A stretch of DNA of 64,000 nt from assembly GCA_947497145.1 (NCBI GenBank), contig CANMFQ010000011.1, forward strand, positions 1-64,000, given 5' to 3'. This document shows, piece by piece, positions 51,520-60,520 of the stretch (position 1 is the first letter of the stretch; the number at the start of each line of letters is the position of its first letter). The stretch comes from an uncultured Flavobacteriaceae bacterium (GTDB lineage Bacteria > Bacteroidota > Bacteroidia > Flavobacteriales > Flavobacteriaceae). Below the pieces are notes generated by a model that ran no database searches, had not been told where the DNA came from, and was given only the letters and a program-made list of their open reading frames with translations. A program made the position numbers and the translations under genes.

Positions 51520-51560
51520 CACGCTCTTACTGAAATCAACTCAACAAGAGTTCTAGTAAT

Positions 51561-51632
51561 TGGCCCATGGTGTAATTGGCAACACTCCGGTTTTTGGTAC
51601 CGTCATTCAAGGTTCGAGTCCTTGTGGGCCAA
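51561..51632 (+). tRNA. tRNA-Gln (TTG)
   Basis: A 72-base cloverleaf without encoded CCA. The acceptor stem TGGCCCA pairs perfectly with TGGGCCA, the D stem GTGT with ACAC, and the anticodon loop TTTTGGT carries TTG (reads CAA), and the T arm is CAAGG-TTCGAGT-CCTTG. The top pair of the anticodon stem (27-43) is a mismatch. It has its own promoter and terminator. Confidence 0.95.
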
Positions 51633-51648
51633 CTGAAATTCAGTTCAA

Positions 51649-51680
51649 AATCCAGTATCGAAAGATGCTGGATTTTTTTT
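51649..51680 (+). terminator. tRNA-Gln terminator
   Basis: AATCCAGTATC and GATGCTGGATT form an 11-bp stem (one G-T) capped by a GAAA tetraloop, then eight T. Confidence 0.9.
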
Positions 51681-51820
51681 GCTCTTTATTTCTATAACAG
51701 CACCTACAGGGGCAATCTCAATAGTTGTGGTTAAGCATAAACCTAGCCTAATATCGATTATTATGTATATTCAAAAGTATTTTTCGGCTAATCTCCAACA
51801 ATTTACCCTATTTTAGAGTT

Positions 51821-52546
51821 ATGTATTTTTACTTTATCATCGCCTTACAAGGCTATTGTATATACCATTGTTATACTCATAAAAGGGAGTACTATTGGAT
51901 TTTAGCGGTTATTTTCTTACCGCTGGTAGGTTCATTGATTTACCTTTTTATGAATGTTATTCAAAAACAAGATATTGATAAGGTACAACATGGAGTAACG
52001 ACCTTGTTAAATCCTACCAAAAAAATTTCAGATTTAGAAAAACGCCTAAAATTTGCCGATACTTTTCAAAACAGGGTAGCCCTAGCAGATGCTTATTTAG
52101 AAGCAGAACATTATGAAAAAGCGATTGAACACTACAAAACTGCCCTATCCGATGTTTTTAAGCATGATTTTTATGTCATCTCAAAATTGCAAGAAGCCTA
52201 TTATTTTTCGAGTGATTTTGACACTTCGCTTGTTTATGCTGAGCAACTAAAAGAGCAGCCAAAATTTGCTAAATCAAAAGCTGCCTTTTTATACGCTTTA
52301 GCCAAAGAGAAAAAAGGTGATATTGAAACAGCAACAAAGTATTTAAAAACTTTTAATGCTCCTTATAGTAGGTATCAAGAACGTTTAGAACTCGCCAAAT
52401 TTTACATTCGCAATTCAAAATTGGCCGATGCACGAGAAATTCTTGAAGAAATAGTCACCGAGGCAGAAGGTATGTCTAAGCAAAGTTATCAGCAAAACAA
52501 GCTGTTGATTGCTAAAGCTAAAGAACTATTAAAAACAGGCCTATAA
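51821..52546 (+). CDS. PLD N-terminal-like / TPR membrane protein
   Basis: 241 residues. Two TM helices at the N-terminus (YFIIALQGYCIYHCY and YYWILAVIFLPLVGSLIYLF) resemble the membrane region of cardiolipin-synthase-type (PLDc_N) proteins. It is followed by TPR repeats from about residue 70 to 240 (RVALADAYLEAEHYEKAIEHY, KAAFLYALAKEKKGDIETA, ELAKFYIRNSKLADAREIL). A membrane-tethered scaffold. The last base overlaps the first of the next gene, so the two are coupled. Confidence 0.75.
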   Translation: MYFYFIIALQGYCIYHCYTHKREYYWILAVIFLPLVGSLIYLFMNVIQKQDIDKVQHGVTTLLNPTKKISDLEKRLKFADTFQNRVALADAYLEAEHYEKAIEHYKTALSDVFKHDFYVISKLQEAYYFSSDFDTSLVYAEQLKEQPKFAKSKAAFLYALAKEKKGDIETATKYLKTFNAPYSRYQERLELAKFYIRNSKLADAREILEEIVTEAEGMSKQSYQQNKLLIAKAKELLKTGL

Positions 52547-53217
52547 TGTTTTTACATACCCACCCCTACCCGCCATTTTTATTTGATACTGCTACCAAAC
52601 TTATTGTAGGCACCTTACCTCCGCCCCGATTTACCACGGGTGAATTAAAAGAAGGGGATGTAGATTTTTGCTACGGAAGTAAAACCGGGCAGTTATGGCC
52701 TATTTTAGATGCTATTTTCAATCTCAATTTACGCTATGAAACTACGGCGTTTGCAATACAGCAGCGCAAAGATTTTCTACGTAAACGCAAGATTGGAGTT
52801 TGTGATATTGTTGCAAGCGCAAAAAGAACAAAAATTGATGCCTCAGATTTAGGGATGAACGCCATACAATTACGTGATGTAATAGGCTATATTAAGGCAT
52901 ACAAAAATGTGGACACCTTGTTGTTTACCGGTGGAAATAGTAAAAATGGGCCCGAATATTTTTTTAGAAAACACCTAAAAACATACGACATACCCTTAAA
53001 ACTAGTTTCAAATGAAGTACCCCGAATACATGAATTTGAATTACCTCAGCTTCCCCATGAAAAAGCACGTATTATTAAAACGGTTTCTTTAACCGCACCT
53101 TCTGGCGCTGCCAACCGAGCTGTAGGGAGTATGGCCAGTTACAAGAAATTAAAAAGTGAAAATCCAAATTTCACTACAGTAGCTTTTAGAGTACTACAAT
53201 ATCAAGACTATTTTTAA
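52546..53217 (+). CDS. Uracil-DNA glycosylase-like family protein
   Basis: 223 residues with a UDG-superfamily look: LIVGTLPPPRF near residue 25 (the water-activating loop GT.PP), FCYGSKTGQLWPIL, IGVCDIVASAKR, DTLLFTGGNSKNG (core strand) and SLTAPSGAANRA at the leucine-loop position (usual PS.A). It probably acts on damaged or modified DNA; specificity is unknown. Coupled to the TPR gene by an overlap of one base. Confidence 0.65.
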   Translation: MFLHTHPYPPFLFDTATKLIVGTLPPPRFTTGELKEGDVDFCYGSKTGQLWPILDAIFNLNLRYETTAFAIQQRKDFLRKRKIGVCDIVASAKRTKIDASDLGMNAIQLRDVIGYIKAYKNVDTLLFTGGNSKNGPEYFFRKHLKTYDIPLKLVSNEVPRIHEFELPQLPHEKARIIKTVSLTAPSGAANRAVGSMASYKKLKSENPNFTTVAFRVLQYQDYF

Positions 53218-53592
53218 ATGGAGCAAAATTGAGTGAAAATAGGCATAAAAAGGACTAACGCTAATTCCTTTCTTTGCAAGTTTGTTACAAAACAAAGAAA
53301 GAGCCCAGTGATGAAGCCAGGCTCTTTACAAGAACATAATGTGAAATTTTGATTTCTAATTTCATTTTAAACTTACGTATTTATTGCCCAAATCAACAAA
53401 TTTTGTTGTGAACAGTGTTAATTTTGTGGTGTAGCGCATTTTTTTTGTTATTTGCAGCTAATCTTGTCTCCTATTGTCTATTAATACCGATATTTGAAAG
53501 GTGATTTATTCTTAGTAATTTCACACTTTTATTAATAATCAGTAATTGATTATAAAATCAAACAAAATAGTTCTCAATATTTAAACATAAAT
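53218..53592. other. Noncoding stretch upstream of ppc
   Basis: 375 bases without a gene. A hairpin AAAGAGCC/GGCTCTTT (53298-53305 with 53320-53327) may end the upstream transcript. The A+T-rich remainder should contain the ppc promoter, but no complete box is seen. Confidence 0.4.
53298..53327 (+). terminator. Hairpin, possible terminator
   Basis: AAAGAGCC and GGCTCTTT with a 14-base loop; the T-run after it is short, so it is only a candidate. Confidence 0.4.
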
Positions 53593-56142
53593 ATGCAGCA
53601 ACAGTCCGAAAGATTGGTAGAGTTTAAAAAATCTGTCAATAATAAATTTAATGTGTATAATAGTCTGTTTTTGAATTTACCCTATAGACACATTGAAAAT
53701 GTTGGAATGATTATTCCTTTAATTTTAGATCAATGTCAAAAGGGCCTCAAATCAGGCCGTAATCCACAAGAAATATTAGAATCTTTTTTTCAGAATTATG
53801 TAAATATCGAATCTGAAAAAGACCGAATAGATTTTATGTTTCGTATCATTCAATATGTAGAGCGACAAGTGGTTCTCTATGATAGTGTAGAAGACGCAGC
53901 TTTTCCAAGATTGCATGAACACACCAGTTCCCTATCAATAAAAGATTATTTTCAGCTAGTAGATAAAAGTAAAGGCTGGGATAAAATAGCCAATCAGCTA
54001 TCAAATTTCAGTGCCCGAATTGTACTTACCGCACACCCTACCCAGTTTTATACCCCTGCGGTTTTAGATATTATTAGCAATTTGAGAGCGCTCATTTTAG
54101 AAGATAAAATTGATGAAATAGATGTTACCCTACAACAATTGGGTTTAACCTCTTTAATTAATGCAAAAAAGCCAACCCCATTAGATGAGGCTAAAAACAT
54201 CATTTATATTCTTAGAAATGTCTATTATGATGCTGTTGGCGATTTATATTCATACATAAAAGCAAATGTTGGCGCCCCTGAGTTTGAAAACTACAACATT
54301 ATGAAGTTGGGCTTTTGGCCTGGAGGTGATAGAGATGGTAATCCATTTGTAACGGCAGACATTACCCATGATGTAGCTGATGAGCTTCGTATCAATTTAA
54401 TGAAGTGTTATTATAACGACCTGAAAGTAATTCAACAAAAACTAACTTTCAAAAAACTTCAAGAACACCTTACCCAGCTACGAAACAATTTGTACACGGC
54501 GATGTTTAACCCCAAGAAAACCGTGTCGTATGAAGACATCATAAACCCTTTGCTAACCATTAGGGCTATTTTAATTGAAAAATACCATAGCCTATACCTT
54601 AAAGAGTTAGACCATTTTATCGATAAGGTAAAAATCTTTAAAACGCATTTTGCCACACTAGATATTAGGCAAGACCATAGCCAACACCGTTTGACAGTAG
54701 AAACTATTTTAAAGAAAAAAAATATTATTTCTGAAAATTTAGATGAACTATCTGCAAGCGAGCTAGAGCGTCTATTGATACATGATAATTTTGACCTATC
54801 GCCAGATGATTTTGAAGCAGGTATTGTAAAAGATACTATGAATAATATCATTCAACTAAAAGATATTCAGCGAAGAAACGGCGAAGAAGGTTGCAATAGG
54901 TATATCATAAGTAATTCAGAAGACATTTTTTCTATTCTTTTTGTCTTCGGATTATTTAGATGGTTGGGTTGGAAAACCGAAGAGATTACCTTTGATATTG
55001 TGCCGCTTTTTGAAACTATGAACGGTATGGAAAGTGCACAAGATACTATGCAACACCTATTTGCACTACCCGAATACAGAGCGCATTTAGAAAGAAGAAA
55101 CAGCAAACAAACCATTATGTTAGGCTTTTCTGACGGAACAAAAGATGGTGGCTACCTAAAAGCCAATTGGTCTATCTTAAAAACCAAAGAAGTGCTTTCG
55201 GCTGTTTGCATGAAAAATGATATTAAAGCCATATTTTTTGATGGCCGTGGTGGGCCACCAGCACGAGGAGGTGGAAAAACACATCGTTTTTATGCCGCGC
55301 AAACTAAAGATATTGCCAATAATGAAATTCAGCTAACCATTCAAGGGCAAACCATTACAAGTACCTTTGGTACAAAAGAGCAGTTTATGTATAACTGTGA
55401 ACAATTGTTAACCGCAGGACTCTCTAACAACACCTTTGGTAAAGAAAATGTAATTACCGACGCCCAGCGTGCTTTAGTTGAAGAACTCTCTGATTTAAGC
55501 TTTGAAAAATATGACGCTTTAAAGCATCATGATAAATTCATGCCTTATCTAGAAAATAAAAGTACCCTAAAGTACTACACCAAAGCAAATATTGGTAGTA
55601 GACCTGGTAAAAGAGGTAATAAAGCTAAATTAGAATTAAGTGACCTTCGTGCGATATCGTTTGTAGGTTCATGGAGTCAGTTAAAGCAAAATGTACCGGG
55701 GTATTTTGGTATCGGAACCGCCATAAAAACACTAAAAGACCAAGGTCGTATAGAAGAGGTTAAAACATTATTTAACGAAGTTCCTTTCTTTAAAGCGCTG
55801 ATGCTCAACAGCATGATGTCTTTATCAAAATGCTATTTTGAATTGACAAGCTATATGAAGGAAGATAAAGAATATGGTGAATTTTGGAGTATTCTCTACG
55901 ATGAATATCAGCTATCAAAAGAAATGTTATTGCTCATTGCAGACATGGAAGTACTGATGGAAAAGGAAGTGGTATCACGTGAATCGGTGAAAATTCGTGA
56001 AAACATTGTACTACCGCTATTGGTAATTCAGCAATACGCATTGCAAAAGATAGGAGCAAAAACCGACTACAAAGAACAGTACGAAAAAATAGTGACTCGC
56101 TCGCTATACGGTAATATTAATGCCAGTCGTAATTCAGCATAA
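53593..56142 (+). CDS. ppc: Phosphoenolpyruvate carboxylase
   Basis: 849 residues, normal bacterial length. It carboxylates PEP to oxaloacetate, replenishing the TCA cycle. Motifs are VLTAHPTQF with catalytic H148, FWPGGDRDGNPFVT, FATLDIRQDHSQHR, LGFSDGTKDGGYLKANW and the mobile loop IFFDGRGGPPARGGGKTH; the PEP site SRPGKRG is present. The C-terminus is NINASRNSA where the family usually ends in NTG. Confidence 0.95.
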   Translation: MQQQSERLVEFKKSVNNKFNVYNSLFLNLPYRHIENVGMIIPLILDQCQKGLKSGRNPQEILESFFQNYVNIESEKDRIDFMFRIIQYVERQVVLYDSVEDAAFPRLHEHTSSLSIKDYFQLVDKSKGWDKIANQLSNFSARIVLTAHPTQFYTPAVLDIISNLRALILEDKIDEIDVTLQQLGLTSLINAKKPTPLDEAKNIIYILRNVYYDAVGDLYSYIKANVGAPEFENYNIMKLGFWPGGDRDGNPFVTADITHDVADELRINLMKCYYNDLKVIQQKLTFKKLQEHLTQLRNNLYTAMFNPKKTVSYEDIINPLLTIRAILIEKYHSLYLKELDHFIDKVKIFKTHFATLDIRQDHSQHRLTVETILKKKNIISENLDELSASELERLLIHDNFDLSPDDFEAGIVKDTMNNIIQLKDIQRRNGEEGCNRYIISNSEDIFSILFVFGLFRWLGWKTEEITFDIVPLFETMNGMESAQDTMQHLFALPEYRAHLERRNSKQTIMLGFSDGTKDGGYLKANWSILKTKEVLSAVCMKNDIKAIFFDGRGGPPARGGGKTHRFYAAQTKDIANNEIQLTIQGQTITSTFGTKEQFMYNCEQLLTAGLSNNTFGKENVITDAQRALVEELSDLSFEKYDALKHHDKFMPYLENKSTLKYYTKANIGSRPGKRGNKAKLELSDLRAISFVGSWSQLKQNVPGYFGIGTAIKTLKDQGRIEEVKTLFNEVPFFKALMLNSMMSLSKCYFELTSYMKEDKEYGEFWSILYDEYQLSKEMLLLIADMEVLMEKEVVSRESVKIRENIVLPLLVIQQYALQKIGAKTDYKEQYEKIVTRSLYGNINASRNSA

Positions 56143-56150
56143 GGCATACG

Positions 56151-56198
56151 CCTGCCATTTTAAAAGCACAAAATTTTAATAGGTTTTAAAATGGCAGG
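56151..56198. terminator. Bidirectional terminator hairpin
   Basis: A perfect 15-bp inverted repeat (56151-56165 with 56184-56198) whose arms contain TTTTAAAA blocks, placed between the convergent ppc and the next gene (stop at 56203). Confidence 0.75.
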
Positions 56199-56202
56199 TG
56201 TA

Positions 56203-57174
56203 TCATTTATCAATGGTTTCATAAACTTTAAAAGTAGCTCCCATACCATAGTTACGATTTTTGGTTTGAATAAGCTGTGATTTTGGGTTGTATGATTTAT
56301 CAAAAATTTGCCACTTTCTATTATTAAAGAAAATACGGCGTACAAAGGTATTTTGCGTTGGTAACGTATTGGTAAAAGGCAATAATGGACGAAAAGAAGT
56401 TGATATTTTTTTAATCCCTCTTACAGTTTTAATCTCTCGGTATTGCTTTGTTTGTGCTAATTTACCCTGCTCATTAGCGTACCCCAGAACCTGTAGGGAA
56501 ACAAAAATTCCATTTTCAGGAATATAGATGTATTTAGAAAGCAGGTTGAGCTCAAAAATTTTATCCTGCTTTTCATTCATGGCAAAAACAACATGTTCAT
56601 AGCCCAAAGCATCACCCGGAAACCCCTTGTAATTTTCGTAAAACTGAATGCGAAAAATGGTAGCAAATTTCCCCTTGCCCTTTGTTTTGTATTTTGATTC
56701 TGCATTTATAGGAAGTAAAAGTTTAGCTATTTGGGTAGGTTTACCCTCATAGCGTTTAAATAAAACCGCTACCTCACTCTCTACGGTAGGAAGCCACGAA
56801 GCAAATACATCTGTATGCGTAACAGGCTTACGCTTTTTCATTTTATACTTTTCCTTTTTAGGTGCCGAAACAATGACTTCACTCAATAAGGAAACTTTGG
56901 GTTGTAATTTTATTTTTTCGGGTAGCGAAAGGGTTAATACCATCTTTTCAGTATACCCCATGGCCGAAAGAAAAAGCGTATCTACATCACTATACTTTTC
57001 TTTTGAGAAGGTAAATTGGCCTTCCTCATTAGCAAAATTACCCAAACCATTACCAAAAGAAATGGTTACATAAGGTATGGGTTCATGGTTTACACTGTCA
57101 ATAATAGTAATGGTTTGCCCTATTGCAGTAAAAGAAAACAGAAAAATAAAAAGTCGAAAAAAAAAGGTCATCAA
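56203..57174 (-). CDS. Carboxypeptidase-regulatory-like domain protein
   Basis: 323 residues with a signal peptide (FFFRLFIFLFSFTAIG). The first 90 residues form a CarbopepD_reg_2-like beta-sandwich (TITIIDSVNHEPIPYVTISF, NEEGQFTFSKEK). The following 200 residues are beta-rich with no recognised family. It resembles Bacteroidota surface or adaptor proteins that share the N-terminus of TonB receptors but lack a barrel. Single gene converging on ppc. Confidence 0.75.
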   Translation of the reverse strand: MMTFFFRLFIFLFSFTAIGQTITIIDSVNHEPIPYVTISFGNGLGNFANEEGQFTFSKEKYSDVDTLFLSAMGYTEKMVLTLSLPEKIKLQPKVSLLSEVIVSAPKKEKYKMKKRKPVTHTDVFASWLPTVESEVAVLFKRYEGKPTQIAKLLLPINAESKYKTKGKGKFATIFRIQFYENYKGFPGDALGYEHVVFAMNEKQDKIFELNLLSKYIYIPENGIFVSLQVLGYANEQGKLAQTKQYREIKTVRGIKKISTSFRPLLPFTNTLPTQNTFVRRIFFNNRKWQIFDKSYNPKSQLIQTKNRNYGMGATFKVYETIDK

Positions 57175-57335
57175 AATTGGCTTATACTATGCAAACGTAT
57201 TGTAAGTCACTAAAGTGTTTAGGCAAGGTATTTTCTTGGTATTTGGCTATAATGGGCATGATAGTTTTAGGGGCGCGTTAGTGTTTTTTGGTTATGGGCT
57301 GTCTAAAACAACTAGAATTCAAACGCATTGGATAC

Positions 57336-57402
57336 CACGGTTCTAACCGTGCCACCTATTTCGGTGATACAGTGCCAGTGATTTCGGTTCTGACCGTGCC
57401 AC
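57336..57402 (+). repeat. IS21-like terminal repeats
   Basis: GGTTCTAACCGTGCCAC (57339-57355) is repeated as GGTTCTGACCGTGCCAC (57386-57402), with TATTTCGG/GATTTCGG units between. The first copy is part of a perfect inverted repeat CACGGTT/AACCGTG. Repeated GTGCCAC-type units are typical of the transposase-binding ends of Bacteroidota IS21 elements. Confidence 0.6.
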
Positions 57403-57471
57403 TAAAGTGGTATAAATGTCATCATTTTTGAAAGATTAAGTACTACTATATCGCCTATAAAAAAGAACGAT

Positions 57472-57690
57472 ATGGCAAAAACACTTAATCCTATGGACTT
57501 AAAACAAATACTAAGCCTTCATATTGATAGCTTTAGCAATCGTAAAATTGCTACAACCCTATCTATTTCTAGAAACATCATTAATAATTAAATTAGCCTA
57601 TTTACAGCTAGTAATTACAAGCTAAAGAACTCTTGGCCAATAGCGAAGCTGAGTTAAAAGAGTTTTTTACAACAGTAACTACTATTGACA
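57472..57690 (+). pseudogene. IS21-family IstA transposase N-terminal remnant
   Basis: MAKTLNPMDLKQILSLHIDS, then NRKIATTLSISRNIIN is the N-terminal helix-turn-helix of IstA. A stop at about 57589 interrupts it; the sequence continues ISLFTASNY.., shifts frame and continues ELLANSEAELKEFF. The DDE core and istB are absent. With the repeats at 57336-57402 it is the left end of a decayed element. Confidence 0.7.
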
Positions 57691-57704
57691 CTACCGTTCA
57701 AATA

Positions 57705-58235
57705 TTATGTTTTATAAATACCCAAATCTTCACATATTTCACTAAACCCCAACCCGTATTCATCACCAAATTGCAGTAGTTTTTCTACTGTTTCCTTGTA
57801 GTCTTCAATTAGGCCTTTTTCTTTAATTTTTTTACAGGCACTTTCAAAAACTTCTTCCATTGAGATGTAATAATCCTCATCAAAATATCCATAGGTCAAA
57901 ATAAATTCTTTGCAATAGGTAACAAATTGAAATTCGCAATCTATTACCAACTGAGTATCTATATTATTTTTCCGTATGCGCTCTAAAAGTTCATATGCTG
58001 CGACGTCATCTACGTCACTTTCAAGAATATTAGGTAGTAGATAATCATAAAACTGTCTTTTGTAACGCTTAAATAATTGTGTTTTGTTTTGCTTTATCGT
58101 TTTTTTATGATCCGGAAGAAGGCTATCAATAAGAGCATTGGCTTCAGGAACTTCTGCATAAACCCTATAAATGATTTCTCTTAATTCCAGCCCTCTTTTA
58201 CGGTTCAACAGTAATTTCAGCTTTTTGGTATTCAT
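57705..58235 (-). CDS. Unknown 176-aa helical protein (possibly DUF6155)
   Basis: Soluble, all-helical and rich in charged residues: NTKKLKLLLNRKRGLELREI, LFKRYKRQFYDYLLPNIL, then acidic helices and a C-terminal GDEYGLGFSEICEDLGI. The layout resembles DUF6155, a family of small Bacteroidota/Firmicutes proteins of unknown function, but this is from memory of its pattern. It borders the decayed IS21-type element. Confidence 0.6.
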   Translation of the reverse strand: MNTKKLKLLLNRKRGLELREIIYRVYAEVPEANALIDSLLPDHKKTIKQNKTQLFKRYKRQFYDYLLPNILESDVDDVAAYELLERIRKNNIDTQLVIDCEFQFVTYCKEFILTYGYFDEDYYISMEEVFESACKKIKEKGLIEDYKETVEKLLQFGDEYGLGFSEICEDLGIYKT

Positions 58236-58601
58236 TCTTTTTTATGGTTCTATTTTTTTTGATAAAAAATCACTTCCGCTCTTAAACAACTCTCACATAT
58301 AACATTGCGTTGCATTGTTTCATTTACCAAAAGGATACTTTGATAATTGTGGATTCCCACAAATGAAAGACCCGACACCACCAATGATTATTACGTATTT
58401 TCAGCAAAGTAAAACCTAAATTAAAAATAATGCAAAAACGCTTAACAGACAAATACCTATATTTGGGTAGACGAAAATTAAACAGCAGCCAGGGCTTCGT
58501 TTATCTAAAAAATGACAAACACCCTTTAGCCGTATACTGAGAAAATCGTACTTACGGTATCTAGGAAGATTACGCTACTTGGCGCAGCAACTTAAAAAAA
58601 T
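58236..58601. other. Noncoding stretch with a possible gene relic
   Basis: No intact gene. See the separate entry for the interrupted frame at 58429-58600; the rest shows nothing recognisable. Confidence 0.3.
58429..58600 (+). pseudogene. Possible gene relic with in-frame stops
   Basis: One frame reads MQKRLTDKYLYLGRRKLN, SSQGFVYLKNDKHPLAVY, stop, ENRTYGI, stop, EDYATWRSNLKKYE. The composition is protein-like across two stop codons, as in a decayed gene, but no family is recognised and it may be chance. Confidence 0.25.
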
Positions 58602-59210
58602 ATGAGATTATTTTGTACCATAGTTCTTAGTTTAACATTTGTTATAACTTTTGGTCAGTCTACCTATGAGTGGTCTGCCAGTCGCAACTTAAACTTAAGT
58701 GATTACACATCACCTCAAACTAAAGTAAATGCTACAGTAACCACCTACTCTATCACTCCTGGGGCATCTATTGACTTTAGTTTTTCTATGAGTTATTCAG
58801 CATTTATGTTTACCAAAAATTTTAATAAAAAGGTTAAAACGGTTTTTAATAAAAACGCTGCCGCCATTATTGCTCCTGATTCTACAATTGCAAAAAGACT
58901 CCTAAAACTTGGCCAATACCAATTTGATTTAACAGAACTCTATTCTAGAAAGCTTAGAAAGGAGATTTACGAAAAAAAAAGAACCTTTTCTGGTTTGGAG
59001 TTTTTTAAGCCCATATTTGATACTTTAAAGAATGAGCTGAACGCTGAAAACACGAGAGTCTTTAACAGTACAAATTTTGGAGAAGATGAAACATTACTAA
59101 AACAAGAACATGATACGGTTTTACAAGAAATTGAAAATCTATCAGCTTTTTGTTTTCATTGTAAACCTCCAAAAAAGAAAAAGAAAAAAAATAAAGGAAA
59201 GCAGCAATAA
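58602..59210 (+). CDS. Secreted protein of unknown function, Lys-rich tail
   Basis: 202 residues with a signal peptide (RLFCTIVLSLTFVITFGQ). The first half reads YEWSASRNLNLSDYTSPQTK and ISPGA-like SITPGASIDFSFSMSYSAFM, similar to Bacteroidota periplasmic proteins with a DUF922-like core, although the catalytic HExxH is absent. A helical segment follows, and the tail is PPKKKKKKNKGKQQ. A function is not proposed. Confidence 0.6.
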   Translation: MRLFCTIVLSLTFVITFGQSTYEWSASRNLNLSDYTSPQTKVNATVTTYSITPGASIDFSFSMSYSAFMFTKNFNKKVKTVFNKNAAAIIAPDSTIAKRLLKLGQYQFDLTELYSRKLRKEIYEKKRTFSGLEFFKPIFDTLKNELNAENTRVFNSTNFGEDETLLKQEHDTVLQEIENLSAFCFHCKPPKKKKKKNKGKQQ

Positions 59211-59428
59211 CTCCCCCGCCTATGTCCTTGATTTGTTCAGCGTAAAAATATTGATACGCTAGCCAGTTAACACCCATGCTTTTATACTGTAATGCATAGT
59301 TCTTAAATGGTAATCATGTGGTTTATAGTAGAACTTGGCACTATAACTTAACAACAGAGGTTTTTAGTGCTTTATTTTGGCGCTATTACTATCTCATAAA
59401 TTATTTAAAATACATACATTGGGTTTAA

Positions 59429-60451
59429 TCAATGAGCTTTCAGATACGCATCAACCAATAAAATCTTCTCTTCTTTTTCTTTATCAGATAACCAACTAGC
59501 TTTAAAACTATTTTTTGCTAATGCTGCTAGCTGTTCTTTTGACATATTAAGTGCTTTAGCGACACCTAAGTAATTGGCATTCATATAGCCACCAAAATAA
59601 GCGGGATCATCAGAGTTTACCGTTACTAGTAAATTTTTATCCATCATTTTTACCACAGGGTGGTCTTTTAAATGCTGTACTACTTTAAGCTCTAAATTAG
59701 ATAAAGGGCATAAGGTTAATGGTATTTGCATTTCAGCCAAACGGTCTACTAAATCCATATCTTCCATAGCGCGGTTACCATGGTCAATTCTGTTCACATG
59801 TAATACATCTAAAGCCTCCCAAATATAACTTGAAGGTCCTTCTTCTCCAGCATGTGCGACAACACGAAAACCTACTGCACTAGCTTTGGCAAACACTCGT
59901 TCAAATTTTGAGGGTGGATTGCCCAACTCCGAAGAATCTAATCCAACACCGTCTATCCAATCTTTATAAGGCATAGCCTCTTCCAAGGTATTAAAAGCAG
60001 CAGCCTCATCAAGATGTCGTAAGAAAGACATAATAAGTTTGTAACTAATCCCTAGCTTTTCTTTACCATCCTCTAATGCGTTGCGTATTCCCTTTATAAC
60101 AACACCGAAAGGAACACCCCTATCTGTATGCGTTTGCGGATCAAAAAACAACTCTGTATGTGCTAGGTTCTCTTGATGCACTTTAGATAAATACGCCCAA
60201 GTAAGGTCGTAAAAATCTTGTTCGGTAATCAATACATTTGCACCAGCGTAATAGATATCTAAAAACTCCTGAAGATTATTAAACTTATAGGCTTTTTTCA
60301 ATTGATCAACACTCTCATACGGAATTTGTTTGCCATTACGTTTGGCTATTTCAAACATGAGTTCTGGCTCAAAAGTACCTTCAATATGTAAATGAAGTTC
60401 TGCTTTTGGCATTCCGCTTATAAATTCTTCAATAGAAATATTCTTCATCAT
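59429..60451 (-). CDS. Adenosine/adenine deaminase
   Basis: 340 residues of the metal-dependent purine deaminases: KAELHLHIEGTFEPELMFEI (first metal His pair), GLDSSELGNPPSKF, VAHAGEEG (third His, catalytic Glu), VNRIDHGNRA, LCPLSNLELK and VNSDDPAYFG (metal Asp). The HxHIEGTxEPE block and the length match the adenine-deaminase (ADEA/Aah1) subgroup better than classical Add, so adenine may be the substrate. Purine salvage. 69 bases downstream of the permease gene on the same strand, perhaps one unit. Confidence 0.85.
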   Translation of the reverse strand: MMKNISIEEFISGMPKAELHLHIEGTFEPELMFEIAKRNGKQIPYESVDQLKKAYKFNNLQEFLDIYYAGANVLITEQDFYDLTWAYLSKVHQENLAHTELFFDPQTHTDRGVPFGVVIKGIRNALEDGKEKLGISYKLIMSFLRHLDEAAAFNTLEEAMPYKDWIDGVGLDSSELGNPPSKFERVFAKASAVGFRVVAHAGEEGPSSYIWEALDVLHVNRIDHGNRAMEDMDLVDRLAEMQIPLTLCPLSNLELKVVQHLKDHPVVKMMDKNLLVTVNSDDPAYFGGYMNANYLGVAKALNMSKEQLAALAKNSFKASWLSDKEKEEKILLVDAYLKAH

Positions 60452-60520
60452 ATAATTTACGATTATCGCTTGCTAGTGGCAATTAAAATAACATTTTATC
60501 TATTATAAACCTGTACTAGC

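Larger units (their letters stand above)
57175..57704. other. Region of decayed IS21-type element
   Basis: No intact gene. It holds the left-end repeats (57336-57402) and the broken istA start (57472-57690) of an IS21-type element; the bases before 57310 show nothing recognisable. Confidence 0.5.
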
